A stretch of 45,240 nucleotides of DNA from a virus. Both the position numbers and the translations under genes were made by a program. The notes under the pieces are model-generated. The model searched no databases. It was not told where the DNA came from and saw only the letters and a list, made by a program, of their open reading frames with translations. The stretch is from positions 1-45,240 of the IMG/VR virus record IMGVR_UViG_3300048115_000638; one strand, written 5' to 3'. Positions 25,918-34,469 of the stretch are shown here, one piece after another (positions within the stretch are counted from its first letter, which is position 1; every line of letters starts with the position of its first letter).

Positions 25918-27493
25918 TCCAGATGCTGGCTATCTTGGAAATAACTTAGTTAAAAAAGATGGCGTAAAAGAAAACTTCACTCGTGAAGAGGTTGACGAAT
26001 ATGTAAAATGCATGAATGATCCGATGTATTTTGCAACAAAGTACATTAAACTCATTTCACTTGATGATGGATTAATTAATTTCAAACCTTATGATTATCA
26101 AAGAAAAATGTTTAATCATTTTGAAGAAAATCGTTTTTCGATTGTTTTAGCATGTCGGCAATCAGGTAAATCGATTAGTACAGTAATTTATATTTTATGG
26201 TATGCTATTTTTAATCCCGAAAAAACAATTGCGATATTGGCGAATAAAGGTGCAACAGCAAGAGAAATGTTAGCACGTATTACGTTAGCATTAGAAAATT
26301 TACCATTCTTTTTACAACCTGGCTGTAAGTCACTTAATAAAGGTAATATTACTTTTGGCAATAACACGAAAATTATCGCATCGGCTACGACAGGTAGTTC
26401 TATTCGTGGTTTATCAGTAAACTTACTTTATCTTGATGAGTTTGCCTTTGTTGAAAACGCAGCAGAGTTTTATACTTCAACTTATCCTGTTGTTTCAGCG
26501 GGTAAAGATACAAAGGTGATTATAACTTCAACCGCGAATGGCGTAGGAAATATATACCATAGACTTTATGAAGGAGCAGTAAACGGAACTAATGGGTTTA
26601 AAGCATTTAGAGTAGATTGGTTTGATGTTCCTGGAAGAGATGAAGATTGGAAAGCAATGACAATTGCTAATACTTCCGAGTTACAATTTGAACAAGAGTT
26701 TGGAAATAATTTTCATGGTACATCTAATACTTTAGTTTCAACTAATACGTTATTAGAAATGAAGTCAATTAATCCTATTGAATTACGTAATGATGTCTAT
26801 TATTATGAAAAGCCAATTGAAAGTGCTGAATATATTATGACTGTTGACGTATCAAAGGGTAGAGGACAAGATTATTCAACATTTAATGTTATAAAAATTG
26901 AAAAGGATTTGTTCACACAGGTTTGTACGTACCGTAATAATTTAATATCACCAATGTTATTTCCTGACGTTATAGTGAAAGTGGCACAAATGTATAACGA
27001 TGCTATTGTTGTTATTGAAAATAATGACGCAGGACAAGTCGTTTGTAATCATGTTTATTATGATTACGAATATGAAAATATGTTTGTGTCGTCATCGGTG
27101 AAAGCGAGTGGATTAGGTGTCATGATGACAAAACGAATTAAACGCATTGGTTGTTCGAATTTAAAAGATATTTTAGAAATGAATAAACTTAAAATAGTTG
27201 ATGCTTATACAATTGATGAACTAACGACATTTGAAATAAGTGGAAATAGTTTTGCGGCGTCTTCAGGAAATCACGACGATTTAGTTATGAACTTAGTCAT
27301 GTTTTCTTGGTTTGTTTCTTCTGATGCCTTTGGCGATTTAACTGATTTAGATTTAAAACAAATGCTATTTAAAGATAGACAAATTGAAATAGAAGAAGAT
27401 GTTCCAGAATTTGGTATTATAGATGATGGTAGATTTGGAAGAACACAGTACGATAAAATGTATAATGAAATGCAAGAGTGGAAAAATCTCTAA
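25901..27493 (+). CDS. gp17: Large terminase subunit gp17 (ATPase-nuclease)
   Basis: 530 residues (T4: 610). This is the DNA-packaging motor. ATPase domain: Walker A ACRQSGKS (84-91), Walker B LLYLDE (175-180) followed by the ITSTANG coupling motif (about 208-214). RNase H-like nuclease domain: first acid in YIMTVDVSKG (D316), second in VVIENND (E373), third in GNHDDLVMN (D459/D460). All catalytic positions are present, so it should be active. It overlaps gp16 by 17 nt and ends in the left arm of an inverted repeat that surrounds the gp18 promoter. Confidence 0.96.
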   Translation: MPRKVNPDAGYLGNNLVKKDGVKENFTREEVDEYVKCMNDPMYFATKYIKLISLDDGLINFKPYDYQRKMFNHFEENRFSIVLACRQSGKSISTVIYILWYAIFNPEKTIAILANKGATAREMLARITLALENLPFFLQPGCKSLNKGNITFGNNTKIIASATTGSSIRGLSVNLLYLDEFAFVENAAEFYTSTYPVVSAGKDTKVIITSTANGVGNIYHRLYEGAVNGTNGFKAFRVDWFDVPGRDEDWKAMTIANTSELQFEQEFGNNFHGTSNTLVSTNTLLEMKSINPIELRNDVYYYEKPIESAEYIMTVDVSKGRGQDYSTFNVIKIEKDLFTQVCTYRNNLISPMLFPDVIVKVAQMYNDAIVVIENNDAGQVVCNHVYYDYEYENMFVSSSVKASGLGVMMTKRIKRIGCSNLKDILEMNKLKIVDAYTIDELTTFEISGNSFAASSGNHDDLVMNLVMFSWFVSSDAFGDLTDLDLKQMLFKDRQIEIEEDVPEFGIIDDGRFGRTQYDKMYNEMQEWKNL

Positions 27494-27529
27494 ATTTCGT
27501 TTATTATAAATAGAAATATTGAAATTTAG
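27490..27529 (+). promoter_or_regulatory. Late promoter TATAAATA of gp18 inside a perfect 9-bp inverted repeat
   Basis: The late box is at 27505-27512. It is flanked by CTAAATTTC (27490-27498, containing the gp17 stop) and GAAATTTAG (27521-27529), a perfect inverted repeat with a 22-nt loop. The leader to the gp18 ATG is about 65 nt and carries AAAGGA, the longest leader of any late unit here. The dyad could be an operator or a hairpin formed only in read-through RNA from gp17. Confidence 0.7.
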
Positions 27530-27582
27530 ACTTATTATGATAAACTTAATATTAACAAATTATTTGAAAGGATATAACTAAC

Positions 27583-29955
27583 ATGGGATTCCAAGTATCA
27601 CCTGGCGTTCAAGTCAAAGAAGTTGACTTGACAAACGTGATTCCTGCAGTATCAACTTCGATTGGTGCATTTGCAGGTCACTTCAGCTGGGGCCCTGGTG
27701 GAGAATCGAAACTCGTTTCTTCCGAAAAGGAATTATCAGCAGCTTATGGTGTACCAACCGAAGATGCCGATAATTATGTTCCTTTTTTACAGGCTTCTAG
27801 CTTTTTAAAATATACGACGGCACTTCGAGTTTCGAGAGCACTACCAAGTGATTCTAGAAATTCAGTGGGTTCACCTTACGGAGAAGCAATAACAGCATAC
27901 TCTTCAGCAATTGGCAATTCAGAAGCATTCGATGGTATAACATTCGGTGCAACTGGATCTAAAGAAACAAATGGTCAAGTAATTATTGGCCGCTATCCCG
28001 GAAAACTCGGTGATAGTATTAAAGTTCTTATGGCCAATCAGCAAGTGTTGAATACTGTTTTAGAAAACGCAACTGGTGTTGTTGATGGTGGAACTACATC
28101 TTCAACTACAGTAGTATTGCAAAGTGTTCAAAACCAAATTGTAAATGGAATGGTTGTTTCAGGTACCAGTATCTCTGGTTCACCTACAGTAACAAACGTT
28201 TCTGGAAATACAATAACACTAAGCGTGGCTCAAACAATTGCTAATGCAGAAACATTAACATTCACTTCAGTGGCTGAAGCGGGTAAATTTTCACTATCTG
28301 ATTTAGATTCAGTAGTAAGTGGACCAGCGACTACAACAGCATGGGCAGAAAATAATGTTCTAGACACACAATCAGCGGGAACAAATACATACGACGAATT
28401 ACACGTTGTAGTAATTGATGAAGATGGTTTAATAACTGGTGTTAAGAATACTGTTCTCGAAGTTTTTGAAGGATTATCTTTATATAGAGATGCTCTTAAA
28501 AATGGAGGAAGTAATTATTACAAAACTGTTATCAATCGCGATTCCGAGTGGATCTACATTAACGAAACTGCCTTTAAAGACTTTTTCTCTGTAGGTACAG
28601 ATAATCAAGGTGCAAAACCAGGAGATATAGGTGTTGGAGGAACAAAATTCTTTGACAATAATATTGTTAATTCAAGAGCTTCTGAATTTGATTCATACGA
28701 TGTTACTAATATAACAGGTACACTCGTTAATGGAACATATACAGTAGTTGATGGTTTATCATATAGCGGTAACGCAGTTACATCACACACTAACGGAAAT
28801 AGTGGCGGACTTGGTGTAGGTGCTTCTTTAGAAATTACATTAAGTGGAACAGCTGGTTCAGTTGGTGCAGCAGTACTTACAGTTTCAGACGCTAATGGTG
28901 TAAATACTGGAGGATTTGGATATAAGGTTGACGATGAAATTCGAATTCCTGAGCAAATTCTTGGAAGTTCCGGAACTGGATATGTTGCATTTGACGTATC
29001 ACACATCGACTCTGCACCATCTGACGGTGTAGCAACAACAGAAGCTCTATTTGACTTCACACTTCAAAAAGGTGAAAATGGAACTGCTGGACATGGTAAC
29101 ATTACAACAGCGCTTGACGTATTCAATAACGCAGAAGAAGTTGATATCAACTTAGTGTTTGCGGAAGATTACGGTACAGGTACAGATGTTGGTAATAAAA
29201 TTGTTCAACTTTGTGGTACTACACGTAAAGACTGCGTAGGGTTTTTATCACCTAAGGTAAGTTCAAATAGTAGTTCAGAAGTTAAAGCAGATTTATCAGC
29301 TTACAATAGTTCTTACGTTGTAATGGATAGTGGAGCAGTTTATGTTTATAACAAATATAAAGATGAATACATTTATATTCCTGCTTCAGGACACATTGCT
29401 GGTCTTTGTGCACGAACTGATGATACTAACGATCCTTGGTTCTCACCTGCAGGTTACAATAGAGGAAATCTTTTAGGTGTTACTAAACTTAAATGGAACC
29501 CAACAAAAACAGATCGCGACGAGTTATATAAAGCTGGCATTAATCCAATTATTGCACAGCCTGGTCAAGGAATTTTATTATTCGGCGACAAAACAGCTCA
29601 AAGTAAACCATCTGCATTTGATAGAATTAACGTACGTAGATTGTTCATTGTTTTAGAAAAAGCAATTTCAACAGCGTCTAAATTCCAATTATTCGAATTG
29701 AATGATGAGTTTACACGGGCAATGTTCCGTAACATGACTGAACCATTCCTAAGGGATGTTAAAGGTCGACGTGGTATTACTGACTTCTTAGTAGTTTGTG
29801 ATGAAACAAACAATACTGGTGAAGTTATTGATACTAATCGTTTTGTTGCAGATATCTACATTAAGCCTGCACGTTCTATTAATTTCATCACTCTCAACTT
29901 TGTTGCCACTCGTACTGGCGTAGAGTTCTCAGAGATTGTTGGTACAGGTAACTAA
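27583..29955 (+). CDS. gp18: Contractile tail sheath protein gp18
   Basis: 790 residues (T4: 659). The N-terminus FQVSPGVQVKEVDLTNVIPA (about 3-22), STSIGAFAGHFSWGPGG and the C-terminal domain with KTDRDELYKAGINPII, QGILLFGDKTAQ, RINVRRLFIVLEKAI and FVATRTGVEFSEIVG are canonical. Two insertions explain the extra length: about residues 165-228 (VSGTSISGSPTVTNVSGNT, an Ig-like beta module) and about 372-470 (Gly/Ser-rich with GGLGVGASLEITLSG and GFGYKVDDEIRIP). These probably decorate the outer surface of the tail. Translation starts from AAAGGA 10 nt upstream, one of the few strong Shine-Dalgarno sites among late genes here, consistent with high output. Confidence 0.95.
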   Translation: MGFQVSPGVQVKEVDLTNVIPAVSTSIGAFAGHFSWGPGGESKLVSSEKELSAAYGVPTEDADNYVPFLQASSFLKYTTALRVSRALPSDSRNSVGSPYGEAITAYSSAIGNSEAFDGITFGATGSKETNGQVIIGRYPGKLGDSIKVLMANQQVLNTVLENATGVVDGGTTSSTTVVLQSVQNQIVNGMVVSGTSISGSPTVTNVSGNTITLSVAQTIANAETLTFTSVAEAGKFSLSDLDSVVSGPATTTAWAENNVLDTQSAGTNTYDELHVVVIDEDGLITGVKNTVLEVFEGLSLYRDALKNGGSNYYKTVINRDSEWIYINETAFKDFFSVGTDNQGAKPGDIGVGGTKFFDNNIVNSRASEFDSYDVTNITGTLVNGTYTVVDGLSYSGNAVTSHTNGNSGGLGVGASLEITLSGTAGSVGAAVLTVSDANGVNTGGFGYKVDDEIRIPEQILGSSGTGYVAFDVSHIDSAPSDGVATTEALFDFTLQKGENGTAGHGNITTALDVFNNAEEVDINLVFAEDYGTGTDVGNKIVQLCGTTRKDCVGFLSPKVSSNSSSEVKADLSAYNSSYVVMDSGAVYVYNKYKDEYIYIPASGHIAGLCARTDDTNDPWFSPAGYNRGNLLGVTKLKWNPTKTDRDELYKAGINPIIAQPGQGILLFGDKTAQSKPSAFDRINVRRLFIVLEKAISTASKFQLFELNDEFTRAMFRNMTEPFLRDVKGRRGITDFLVVCDETNNTGEVIDTNRFVADIYIKPARSINFITLNFVATRTGVEFSEIVGTGN

Positions 29956-29963
29956 TATAAATA
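29956..29963 (+). promoter_or_regulatory. Late promoter box TATAAATA for gp19
   Basis: Perfect box directly after the gp18 stop with 22 nt to the gp19 ATG; the leader contains AAAGGA 11 nt before the ATG. Confidence 0.8.
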
Positions 29964-29985
29964 ATTAGAAAGGAACATAATAAAA

Positions 29986-30510
29986 ATGGCAACTGTAGAC
30001 GATTTTAAAGCAAAATTAATTGGAGGAGGTTCAAGAGCAAACTTGTTTAAAGCTACTCTTTCTTTTCCAGCATACGCGGGTGGTGACACTGAATTAGCAC
30101 AATTTATGTGTAAAGGTGCACAACTCCCTTCATCTGTTATTGGACAGATTGACGTACCTTATCGTGGTAGACAACTTAAGATTGCCGGTGATCGAACATT
30201 CGAAAACTGGACAGTCACAATTATCAACGATGGAACAATGGATATTAGAAATGCATTCGAACGTTGGATGAATGGTATAAATGAACATGTTAATAACACG
30301 GGGTTAACAAATCCTGCTGATTACATGGCAGATATGGCAGTCGAACAACTTGATAAAGCAGGTGTAGTAACTAAAAAATACGACATCCGCGGTGCTTATC
30401 CAGTTAATGTTTCAGCGATTGACGTAAGCTACGATTCGGCTGACACAATTGAAGAATTTACTGTTGAGCTTGCTTATCAGTATTGGGAATCAAACGGAGT
30501 AACCTCATAG
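29986..30510 (+). CDS. gp19: Tail tube protein gp19
   Basis: 174 residues (T4: 163). Gp19 stacks as hexamers to make the inner tail tube. Conserved segments: ARANLFKATLSFPAY-like start (SRANLFKATLSFPAY, about 17-31), CKGAQLPSSVIGQIDVPYRG (about 43-62), then FENWTVTIINDGTMDIRNAF (about 73-92) and FTVELAYQYWE at the C-terminus. It has its own late promoter and a good Shine-Dalgarno, as does gp18 immediately upstream, and is followed by a hairpin terminator that isolates the tail pair from gp20. Confidence 0.95.
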   Translation: MATVDDFKAKLIGGGSRANLFKATLSFPAYAGGDTELAQFMCKGAQLPSSVIGQIDVPYRGRQLKIAGDRTFENWTVTIINDGTMDIRNAFERWMNGINEHVNNTGLTNPADYMADMAVEQLDKAGVVTKKYDIRGAYPVNVSAIDVSYDSADTIEEFTVELAYQYWESNGVTS

Positions 30511-30535
30511 GGGTTTTAATTAATAAGTTAAGTGT

Positions 30536-30566
30536 CTTTAGTGGAGGTCTAATCCCTCCACTAAAG
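30536..30566 (+). terminator. Hairpin terminator after gp19
   Basis: A perfect 12-bp stem, CTTTAGTGGAGG (30536-30547) with CCTCCACTAAAG (30555-30566), and a 7-nt loop. The following bases (CTCTTATAAATA) give only a poor U tract, so it may be a terminator or an RNA-stabilising 3' hairpin. It ends 4 nt before the gp20 late promoter box. Confidence 0.8.
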
Positions 30567-30570
30567 CTCT

Positions 30571-30578
30571 TATAAATA
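30571..30578 (+). promoter_or_regulatory. Late promoter box TATAAATA for gp20
   Basis: Perfect box ending 5 nt before the gp20 ATG, with no room for a ribosome binding site. By T4 late-promoter geometry transcription would start at or next to the A of the ATG. Confidence 0.8.
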
Positions 30579-30583
30579 ACATT

Positions 30584-32098
30584 ATGGAATTATTCGGATA
30601 CGAAATTAGTAAAAAGGTTTCATCGAAACAAACGGAAACAGAGAAAAAAATTATTTCTCCAATTCCTAAGATTAACGATGAAGGAGGAGCGACTGTCACA
30701 GTTGGTGGTGGTTACTATGGAAGTTATATAGATTTAGATAATAGTGATACTATTTCAGATCATGAACTCATTATAAAATATAGACAAGCAGCACAGCAAC
30801 CTGAGTGTGATGCTGCTATCAATGATATTTTAGATGGTGCAATTGCTTCAGGCGATGTATCGGCACCAGTTAGTTTACATCTTGAAGATTTAGATCAACC
30901 GGATAATGTTAAAAAAGAAATTATAAAAGAATTTAATAAAGTATTAGAGCTTTATAAATTCAATCACCGAGCTTCGGACTATTTTAGAAATTGGTATATT
31001 GATGGAAGATTATATTTTCACATTATGATCGATCCTGCTAATCCTCAAAGAGGTATAGTTGAATTAAGACCAATCGAACCTACTGATATTAGTAGAGTTA
31101 AAGAAGTACAGAAAATCACAGATCCTAAGACAAAAGTAGAATATGAAAAAGTGGTTGATGAATACTACATATATTCTAAAAACGCAGATACAAACATCGA
31201 AGGAAAAAGTAGTGGAATTAAATTTGCTAAAGACGCAATCATACAATGTAATTCAGGATTGTTTGACGCTACTAAAATAAGAACAATTAGTCACTTACAT
31301 AAAGCTTTAAAGCTTGTAAATCAATTGCGTTATATGGAAGACTCATTGGTCGTTTATAGAACATCAAGAGCGCCGGAACGTAGAATTTTTTATATTGATG
31401 TTGGTAATTTACCAAAAGGTAAAGCAGAAGAATACGTACAACAAGTCGTATCTAGATATCGTAATAAAATGGTATATGACGCATCGACTGGAGAAATTTC
31501 AGATGATAGACGTCACATGTCAATGTTAGAAGATTTTTATTTGCCACGAAGAGAAGGTGGTAGAGGAACTGAAATTACTACATTAAGTGGTGGAGATAAT
31601 TTAGGCCAAATCGATGACGTAGTATTTTTCCAGAAAAAACTATATAGAGCATTAAACGTTCCAGTTTCAAGATTAGAACAAGAATCTACATTTACTATTG
31701 GTAGATCTACTGAAATTTCTAGAGAAGAATTAAAATTTCAGAAGTTTATCGATAGATTACGTAAAAAATTCTCATTCATGATTATTGACGCATTGCGTGT
31801 TCAATTAATATTGAAAGGAATTATTACTGAATCGGATTGGCAGGATATCGAAGAATCAGTTAATGTTGACTTTTTAGAAGATAACTATTTTGCCGAATTA
31901 AAAGAATTTGAAATTTTAAGAGAAAGATTAGAAATGGCTCAACAATTTGAAGACTTAGTTGGCAAATATTTTTCTAATAAATATATTCGTCAAGTTATTC
32001 TTAAACAATCTGAAGAAGATATGATGAAATTAAACGATGAAATGGAAGCAGAAAAAGATGCTGCTGGCGAAGAAGAAGAAGATGATTTAGACTTTTAA
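30584..32098 (+). CDS. gp20: Portal protein gp20
   Basis: 504 residues (T4: 524). It forms the dodecameric portal at one capsid vertex, initiates head assembly and docks the gp17 motor. The strongly conserved central-to-C-terminal block is present: VYRTSRAPERRIFYIDVGNL (about 261-280), KMVYDASTGEISDDRRHMSM (about 300-319), LPRREGGRGTEITTLSGGDN, then QKKLYRALNVPVSRL and STEISREELKFQKFI. The C-terminus is highly acidic (EAEKDAAGEEEEDDLDF). It has its own late promoter adjoining the ATG and is isolated upstream by the gp19 hairpin. Confidence 0.96.
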   Translation: MELFGYEISKKVSSKQTETEKKIISPIPKINDEGGATVTVGGGYYGSYIDLDNSDTISDHELIIKYRQAAQQPECDAAINDILDGAIASGDVSAPVSLHLEDLDQPDNVKKEIIKEFNKVLELYKFNHRASDYFRNWYIDGRLYFHIMIDPANPQRGIVELRPIEPTDISRVKEVQKITDPKTKVEYEKVVDEYYIYSKNADTNIEGKSSGIKFAKDAIIQCNSGLFDATKIRTISHLHKALKLVNQLRYMEDSLVVYRTSRAPERRIFYIDVGNLPKGKAEEYVQQVVSRYRNKMVYDASTGEISDDRRHMSMLEDFYLPRREGGRGTEITTLSGGDNLGQIDDVVFFQKKLYRALNVPVSRLEQESTFTIGRSTEISREELKFQKFIDRLRKKFSFMIIDALRVQLILKGIITESDWQDIEESVNVDFLEDNYFAELKEFEILRERLEMAQQFEDLVGKYFSNKYIRQVILKQSEEDMMKLNDEMEAEKDAAGEEEEDDLDF

Positions 32099-32124
32099 AT
32101 AGTCTTTTTTAAAAACTAAAATAT

Positions 32125-32132
32125 TATAAATA
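32125..32132 (+). promoter_or_regulatory. Late promoter box TATAAATA for the prohead gene group
   Basis: Perfect box ending 5 nt before the ATG of the 54-aa gene at 32138; context ATTATAAATAGAATTATG closely matches that at 35804-35821. Confidence 0.8.
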
Positions 32133-32137
32133 GAATT

Positions 32138-32302
32138 ATGAGTGAAAAAACAAATAAGTTATTTAACAATATTGTTAAAAATGATAAAGTAGGTTCTGCA
32201 AAAGCTTTTGGAGAAACTATGAAAGAAAAATTAGATGATGCTCTTGAAATACGTAAGGTAGGACTAACATCAGAAATTTTTAATAAAGCAAAAGAAAAAT
32301 GA
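32138..32302 (+). CDS. Small prohead core protein, gp67/gp68 position
   Basis: 54 residues: starts MSEKTNKLFNNIVKNDKVGS, continues with KAFGETMKEKLDDALEIRKV and ends SEIFNKAKEK. It is short, charged and helical, like the small internal prohead proteins (gp67, gp68) that T4 encodes between gp20 and gp21. The DALEIRKVGLTSEIF stretch is the kind of motif seen in small marine-phage prohead proteins (xEAIExRKxxLAxxxF). The gene is real: a perfect late promoter lies 5 nt upstream and its TGA overlaps the gp21 ATG (ATGA). Which T4 protein it corresponds to is uncertain; gp68 is a little more likely by motif and by direct adjacency to gp21. Confidence 0.75.
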   Translation: MSEKTNKLFNNIVKNDKVGSAKAFGETMKEKLDDALEIRKVGLTSEIFNKAKEK

Positions 32303-32943
32303 AGCTAATAACAGAACATTTAGAAAAACTTGATTACATCACCGAAGCAAAAAAGGACGGCAGTAAAGACGTTTATATCGAAGGTGTATTCATGCAAGCG
32401 GAAAAGCAAAACCGCAATAATAGAATTTATCCGAAAGATGTTTTAGCTGAGGCTACAAAAAAATATGTTTCGGAACAGGTTAGAACTGGAAGAGCCGTTG
32501 GTGAATTAAATCACCCTGAAGGGCCACAGATTAACCTTGATAAAGTTTCACACAGAATTACCGATCTCAAATGGGAAGGTAATGATGTTGTTGGAAGAGC
32601 GCTTATCTTAGATACACCTATGGGTAAAATCGTGAAAGGACTCGTCGAAGGCGGGTGCAAGTTAGGCGTTTCGAGTCGTGGTATGGGTACTGTTGAACAG
32701 AAAGAAGGTAAAACATATGTTAAGGACGATTTTGTTCTTGCTACTGTTGACATTGTCCAAGATCCGAGTGCACCATCTGCTTTCGTTGAAGGCATCATGG
32801 AAGGTGTAGAATGGATTTGGGAGAATGGAATTCTGAAACCTCAACAAATTGAAGAATATGAGACTGAAATTAAAAAGGTTCCTATGGGTCGCATTAGCGA
32901 AGCCCAAGAAAGAATCTTCAGTGATTTCCTCTCCAAACTCTAA
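32299..32943 (+). CDS. gp21: Prohead maturation protease gp21
   Basis: 214 residues (T4: 212). This serine protease of the herpesvirus-assemblin type cleaves scaffold and capsid proteins before DNA packaging. Motifs: GVFMQAEKQNRNNRIYP (about 29-45), the catalytic-His segment GELNHPEGP (H72), the nucleophile segment KLGVSSRGMG (S126, alternatively S125) and VDIVQDPSAPSAF (about 150-162) with D151 as the likely third member. It is coupled to the small prohead gene by ATGA. Its substrates gp22 and gp23 follow, and gp23 carries a matching LTE site. Confidence 0.95.
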   Translation: MKLITEHLEKLDYITEAKKDGSKDVYIEGVFMQAEKQNRNNRIYPKDVLAEATKKYVSEQVRTGRAVGELNHPEGPQINLDKVSHRITDLKWEGNDVVGRALILDTPMGKIVKGLVEGGCKLGVSSRGMGTVEQKEGKTYVKDDFVLATVDIVQDPSAPSAFVEGIMEGVEWIWENGILKPQQIEEYETEIKKVPMGRISEAQERIFSDFLSKL

Positions 32944-32972
32944 TTCAAAAAAATATAAGGAAACTTAATTAT

Positions 32973-34427
32973 ATGTCAAACGAAATCGAACAAATTGTCG
33001 AAGATGTAGAAGAGAAGGAGCTTATTGAATCAGAGGTTGAAGTTTCTGAGGAGACTGAAGTCACTGAACCAGAGCAAACCTTATCTAACGCAGTCTTAGA
33101 CGTACTTCTTGGCGAAGCTAAGAAGAAAAACGAAGCGGAAGAATCCGACGAAGAGGATGAAGCTTCTGAAGAAAACGATGATGAAGAATTAGAAGAAGCT
33201 AAAAAAGTATCTGAAGAAGACGAAGAAGAATCTGAAGACGAGGAAGAAGAAGAAGTTTCTGAAGCCAAAGTCGAAGAAGAAGAAGACGAATCTGATGAAG
33301 AGGAAGAGGAAGAAGTTTCCGAAGCCGCTGAAGAAGATGAAGATGATTCCGAAGAAGAGGAAGAAGAGTCTGATGAAGATGAAGAAGAAACTGACGAAGA
33401 AGTAATTCCTGAAGTACAAACTAAAGCTGGTTATCTAGCTGCTAGTTTTGATGCTCTTAAAGGTATGAAAAAGTCAGAATTGGTTTCAGCTTATCAAGCT
33501 GTTAACATGTCAGAAGACGAAGAAGGCGAAGTCGAAGTTCCTAAGACTAAAGCTGACATCATTAATGCAATGTATGGTCAACTTAAGGCGATGAAGAAAG
33601 ACGATCTTATGGCTTCATATAAAATGATTCAAGCTTCTCATTGTGAGAGCGTTAAGGAAGACACAGAAGTTGATGCTTTTGCTGCCGACCTTAAAGTACT
33701 TGCTGAAGCTGATCAAGAGTTAACTGAAGACTTCAAAGCTAAAGCTTCTATCTTATTTGAAGCCGCCGTTGCTAATAAAGTACAAACAATCAAAGAAGAG
33801 CTTGAAGCTCAGTATTCTGAAGATTTAGAAGAAGAGGTATCTTACGTTCGTGAGTCTCTCATCGAAAAAATCGACAATTACTTAGGCTTCGTAGTTGAAT
33901 CTTGGGTTGAAGAAAATCAGGAGTTTGTTGATAGCAAACTACGCACAGAGATTACAGAAAACTTCATGAAAGCATTGCAAAATACTTTCACTGAACATTA
34001 CATTGAAGTTCCTGAGTCTAAAGTTGATCTTGTAGATGAGCTTGCAGAACAGGTTACTGATATTAAGGAATCTCTTGCTAGTGCTGAAGCTGAAAAAGCA
34101 GAACTTGCGAGTCAAGTTGAAACTTTACAGCGTGAGAAAATTATCTCAGAAGCAACTGCTGATTTAGCATCTACACAAGCAAGTAAGTTTGCTTCACTAG
34201 TTGAAGAAACAGAGTTTGTCGATGCTGAAACTTTTACAGCAAAGGTAGCAACTATCAAAGAAGGATTCTTTAAAGAGTCAACTGAAACAGAAGAAACAGA
34301 ATCTTTAACTGAAGATTCCGCAACAACTGAAGTAAAAACAATCGTAGAGGGTGAAGTAGATTCTACAGCCAAGCTTAATAAAAACATGGCTAAGTATGTA
34401 CAGCAACTTTCTCGTTTCAATAAATAA
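32973..34427 (+). CDS. gp22: Prohead scaffold/core protein gp22 with very acidic insertion
   Basis: 484 residues against 269 in T4. Residues about 52-145 are almost entirely Glu/Asp/Ser, with repeated EEVSEA and DESDEEEEEE blocks. A pair of related helical repeats follows (MKKSELVSAYQAV, about 165-177, and MKKDDLMASYKMI, about 207-219). The C-terminal half is typical gp22: a long helical coiled-coil region including AELASQVETLQREKIISEA and KFASLVEETEFVDAETF. Gp22 forms the internal scaffold and is degraded by gp21. AAGGA lies 10 nt before the ATG, matching high expression. The very acidic part may fill the prohead or bind basic proteins; this is inference. Confidence 0.92.
   Translation: MSNEIEQIVEDVEEKELIESEVEVSEETEVTEPEQTLSNAVLDVLLGEAKKKNEAEESDEEDEASEENDDEELEEAKKVSEEDEEESEDEEEEEVSEAKVEEEEDESDEEEEEEVSEAAEEDEDDSEEEEEESDEDEEETDEEVIPEVQTKAGYLAASFDALKGMKKSELVSAYQAVNMSEDEEGEVEVPKTKADIINAMYGQLKAMKKDDLMASYKMIQASHCESVKEDTEVDAFAADLKVLAEADQELTEDFKAKASILFEAAVANKVQTIKEELEAQYSEDLEEEVSYVRESLIEKIDNYLGFVVESWVEENQEFVDSKLRTEITENFMKALQNTFTEHYIEVPESKVDLVDELAEQVTDIKESLASAEAEKAELASQVETLQREKIISEATADLASTQASKFASLVEETEFVDAETFTAKVATIKEGFFKESTETEETESLTEDSATTEVKTIVEGEVDSTAKLNKNMAKYVQQLSRFNK
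34419..34426 (+). promoter_or_regulatory. Variant late promoter box AATAAATA before gp23
   Basis: One mismatch from consensus, overlapping the gp22 stop codon, with 43 nt to the gp23 ATG. Gp23 would otherwise depend on read-through from upstream. Plausible but weaker than the perfect boxes. Confidence 0.45.
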
Positions 34428-34469
34428 ACCCAAAACAATAATTCTAACAACTAGAAGGAAATTTAAAAA

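Noticed and set aside
28605-29060. Minus-strand open frame of 151 codons inside gp18
   Set aside because: Fully within the sheath gene, Pro/Ser-rich antisense composition, no recognisable domain or start signal.
32096-32124. T-run after gp20 considered as a terminator
   Set aside because: The flanking A/T bases form only a short imperfect hairpin, so termination is not convincing.
32969-33268. Minus-strand open frame of 99 codons, Ser-rich, opposite gp22
   Set aside because: It is the mirror of the GAA/GAT/TCT-rich acidic tract of gp22; composition is explained by the sense gene and there is no promoter or ribosome site.
33189-33419. Minus-strand Phe-rich frame that could look like a membrane protein
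   Set aside because: Antisense reading of GAAGAA repeats gives artificial Phe/Ile runs; not a real membrane protein.
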